DNA of 52,284 nt from [Mycobacterium] manitobense (GTDB lineage Bacteria > Actinomycetota > Actinomycetes > Mycobacteriales > Mycobacteriaceae), in NCBI RefSeq assembly GCF_025821665.1, contig NZ_JACKSJ010000022.1, positions 1 through 52,284 on the forward strand, written 5' to 3'. Position numbers and translations under genes: made by a program. Positions 51,691 to 52,284 of the stretch are shown here, piece after piece (the stretch's first letter is position 1; the number at the start of each line of letters is the position of its first letter). The notes under the pieces were generated by a model. The model saw only the letters and a list, made by a program, of their open reading frames with translations, was not told the DNA's origin and made no database searches.

Positions 51691-52284
51691 TCAGGCCCCG
51701 TCGATGCGGCGGGCGCCCAACTCGCTCTGCAGCAGTTCCAGCGCGGCCTCTTCGGGGTCGCGGCGCGGCCCGGCCTCTTCGTGCACCGCCTCGGACAGCA
51801 TGTCGTCCTCTTCGCGCTGCGCCGCCTTCGCGGGGACATGGGCCTCCGTCGGCGCACCCACCTCGCAGCGGATCTTCCAGTCCACCCCGAGCGCATCCTT
51901 GAGCGCATCGCGGATGACGTCGGAGTTACGTTGCTCGACAAGCCGTTTCGCCAACGGCGCCGACTCGTGGGTGAGCACCAGGGTGTCCTTGTCGACGGTC
52001 CGCACGATGGCGCCCGCGAGCATCACGTCGATGGTGCGGCTGCGCTGGCGGACCTTCTCCCGCACGGTCGGCCACATGGAGCGCACCGCGGCGGCGTTCG
52101 GTTCGCCGGGCACCGCCACCGGCGGCGCCTCGACCACCGGGTCGGCGGGCGGCCGCAGCGGCGGGGGTGACGTGACCACCGGCTCGGGCTTCGGCTCGGG
52201 CTTCGGCTCGGGTTCGGGCTTCGGCTTGGGCAGCGACACCGGCTCGGGCTTGGGCTCCGGCTCGGGCACCGGCGTGGGCGCAGG
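51691..52284 (-). CDS. dnaX: DNA polymerase III gamma/tau subunit, C-terminal part (runs off right edge)
   Basis: The frame is open to the last base, so the AAA+ clamp-loader domains lie outside the window. Visible are a Pro/Glu/Lys-rich linker (repeated PEPKPEP) of about 50 residues, then the C-terminal domain: VRSMWPTVREKVRQRSRTIDVMLAGAIVRTVDKDTLVLTH in order and LAKRLVEQRNSDVIRDALKDALGVDW. This is the usual tau C-terminal region that in other bacteria contacts the polymerase. Identity also rests on the conserved neighbours recR, ybaB and Rv3717-3720. Confidence 0.88.
   Translation of the reverse strand, partial: PAPTPVPEPEPKPEPVSLPKPKPEPEPKPEPKPEPVVTSPPPLRPPADPVVEAPPVAVPGEPNAAAVRSMWPTVREKVRQRSRTIDVMLAGAIVRTVDKDTLVLTHESAPLAKRLVEQRNSDVIRDALKDALGVDWKIRCEVGAPTEAHVPAKAAQREEDDMLSEAVHEEAGPRRDPEEAALELLQSELGARRIDGA
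52181..52266. repeat. Short imperfect repeats encoding the Pro-rich linker of dnaX
   Basis: GGCTCGGGCTTC occurs at 52181-52192 and 52193-52204, with degenerate copies onward to 52266. On the minus strand this is PEPKPEP-type coding sequence. Low complexity of this kind varies between strains. Confidence 0.75.

Overview
The window reads as a chromosomal segment of a fast-growing mycobacterium (Mycolicibacterium-like). It is uniformly high in GC, with GTG and TTG starts and many leaderless genes. The gene order follows the M. tuberculosis stretch glpK (Rv3696c) - Rv3698/Rv3699 - egtE/D/C/B/A - Rv3705c/Rv3705A - Rv3707c - asd - ask - leuA - dnaQ - murT/gatD - Rv3714c - recR - ybaB - Rv3717 - Rv3718c - Rv3719/Rv3720 - dnaX. 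These locus matches are from memory of the families and order, not from a search. I see no rRNA, tRNA, CRISPR array, insertion sequence or prophage. No stretch over 300 bases lacks a gene; the largest gaps (29062-29294, 36747-36922, 20170-20337) carry regulatory structure.

Layout. 1-9816: the end of a PadR regulator, a CurA-type reductase, an aldo/keto reductase, glpK, a TIR/transmembrane/DsbA-like fusion, a methyltransferase, a paired CDP-alcohol transferase and acyltransferase, an MHS-type MFS transporter and a metallo-beta-lactamase-fold hydrolase. 9900-17434: a glutamate-cysteine-ligase-like enzyme and a methyltransferase (Rv3698/Rv3699-like), then the five-gene ergothioneine operon egtABCDE on the minus strand. 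17579-21238: a secreted PknH_C-like protein, Ohr/OsmC, catalase KatA, a Fur repressor and a Pro/Gly-rich membrane protein, making the area around egt a redox-defence neighbourhood. 21330-25488: an alpha/beta hydrolase, a secreted DUF4185 protein and asd-ask.

25598-36746 is the most accessory-looking part and is about nitrogen. A minus-strand operon (NCS1 permease, biuret-hydrolase-like cysteine hydrolase, GntR/FCD regulator) is divergent from amt. Amt is followed by a gamma-glutamylmethylamide-synthetase-like GS, three separate glutamate-synthase-domain proteins, an FAD amine oxidoreductase and an XRE-cupin regulator. That set resembles the N-methylglutamate route for methylated amines. Between the two divergent units sits an unusual array of four GTATAC-like elements at exact 12-bp spacing.

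36747-52284: a leuA attenuation leader with a Leu-rich peptide, leuA, a TetR/membrane-protein pair with two matching operators, a methyltransferase divergent from an AraC regulator, dnaQ with a 30-bp tandem repeat in its N-terminus, murT-gatD, a DUF559 protein, a 2,2-dialkylglycine decarboxylase, recR-ybaB, a peptidoglycan amidase, an SRPBCC protein, an FAD oxidoreductase/CFA-synthase pair of tuberculostearate type, and the 3' part of dnaX running off the right edge.
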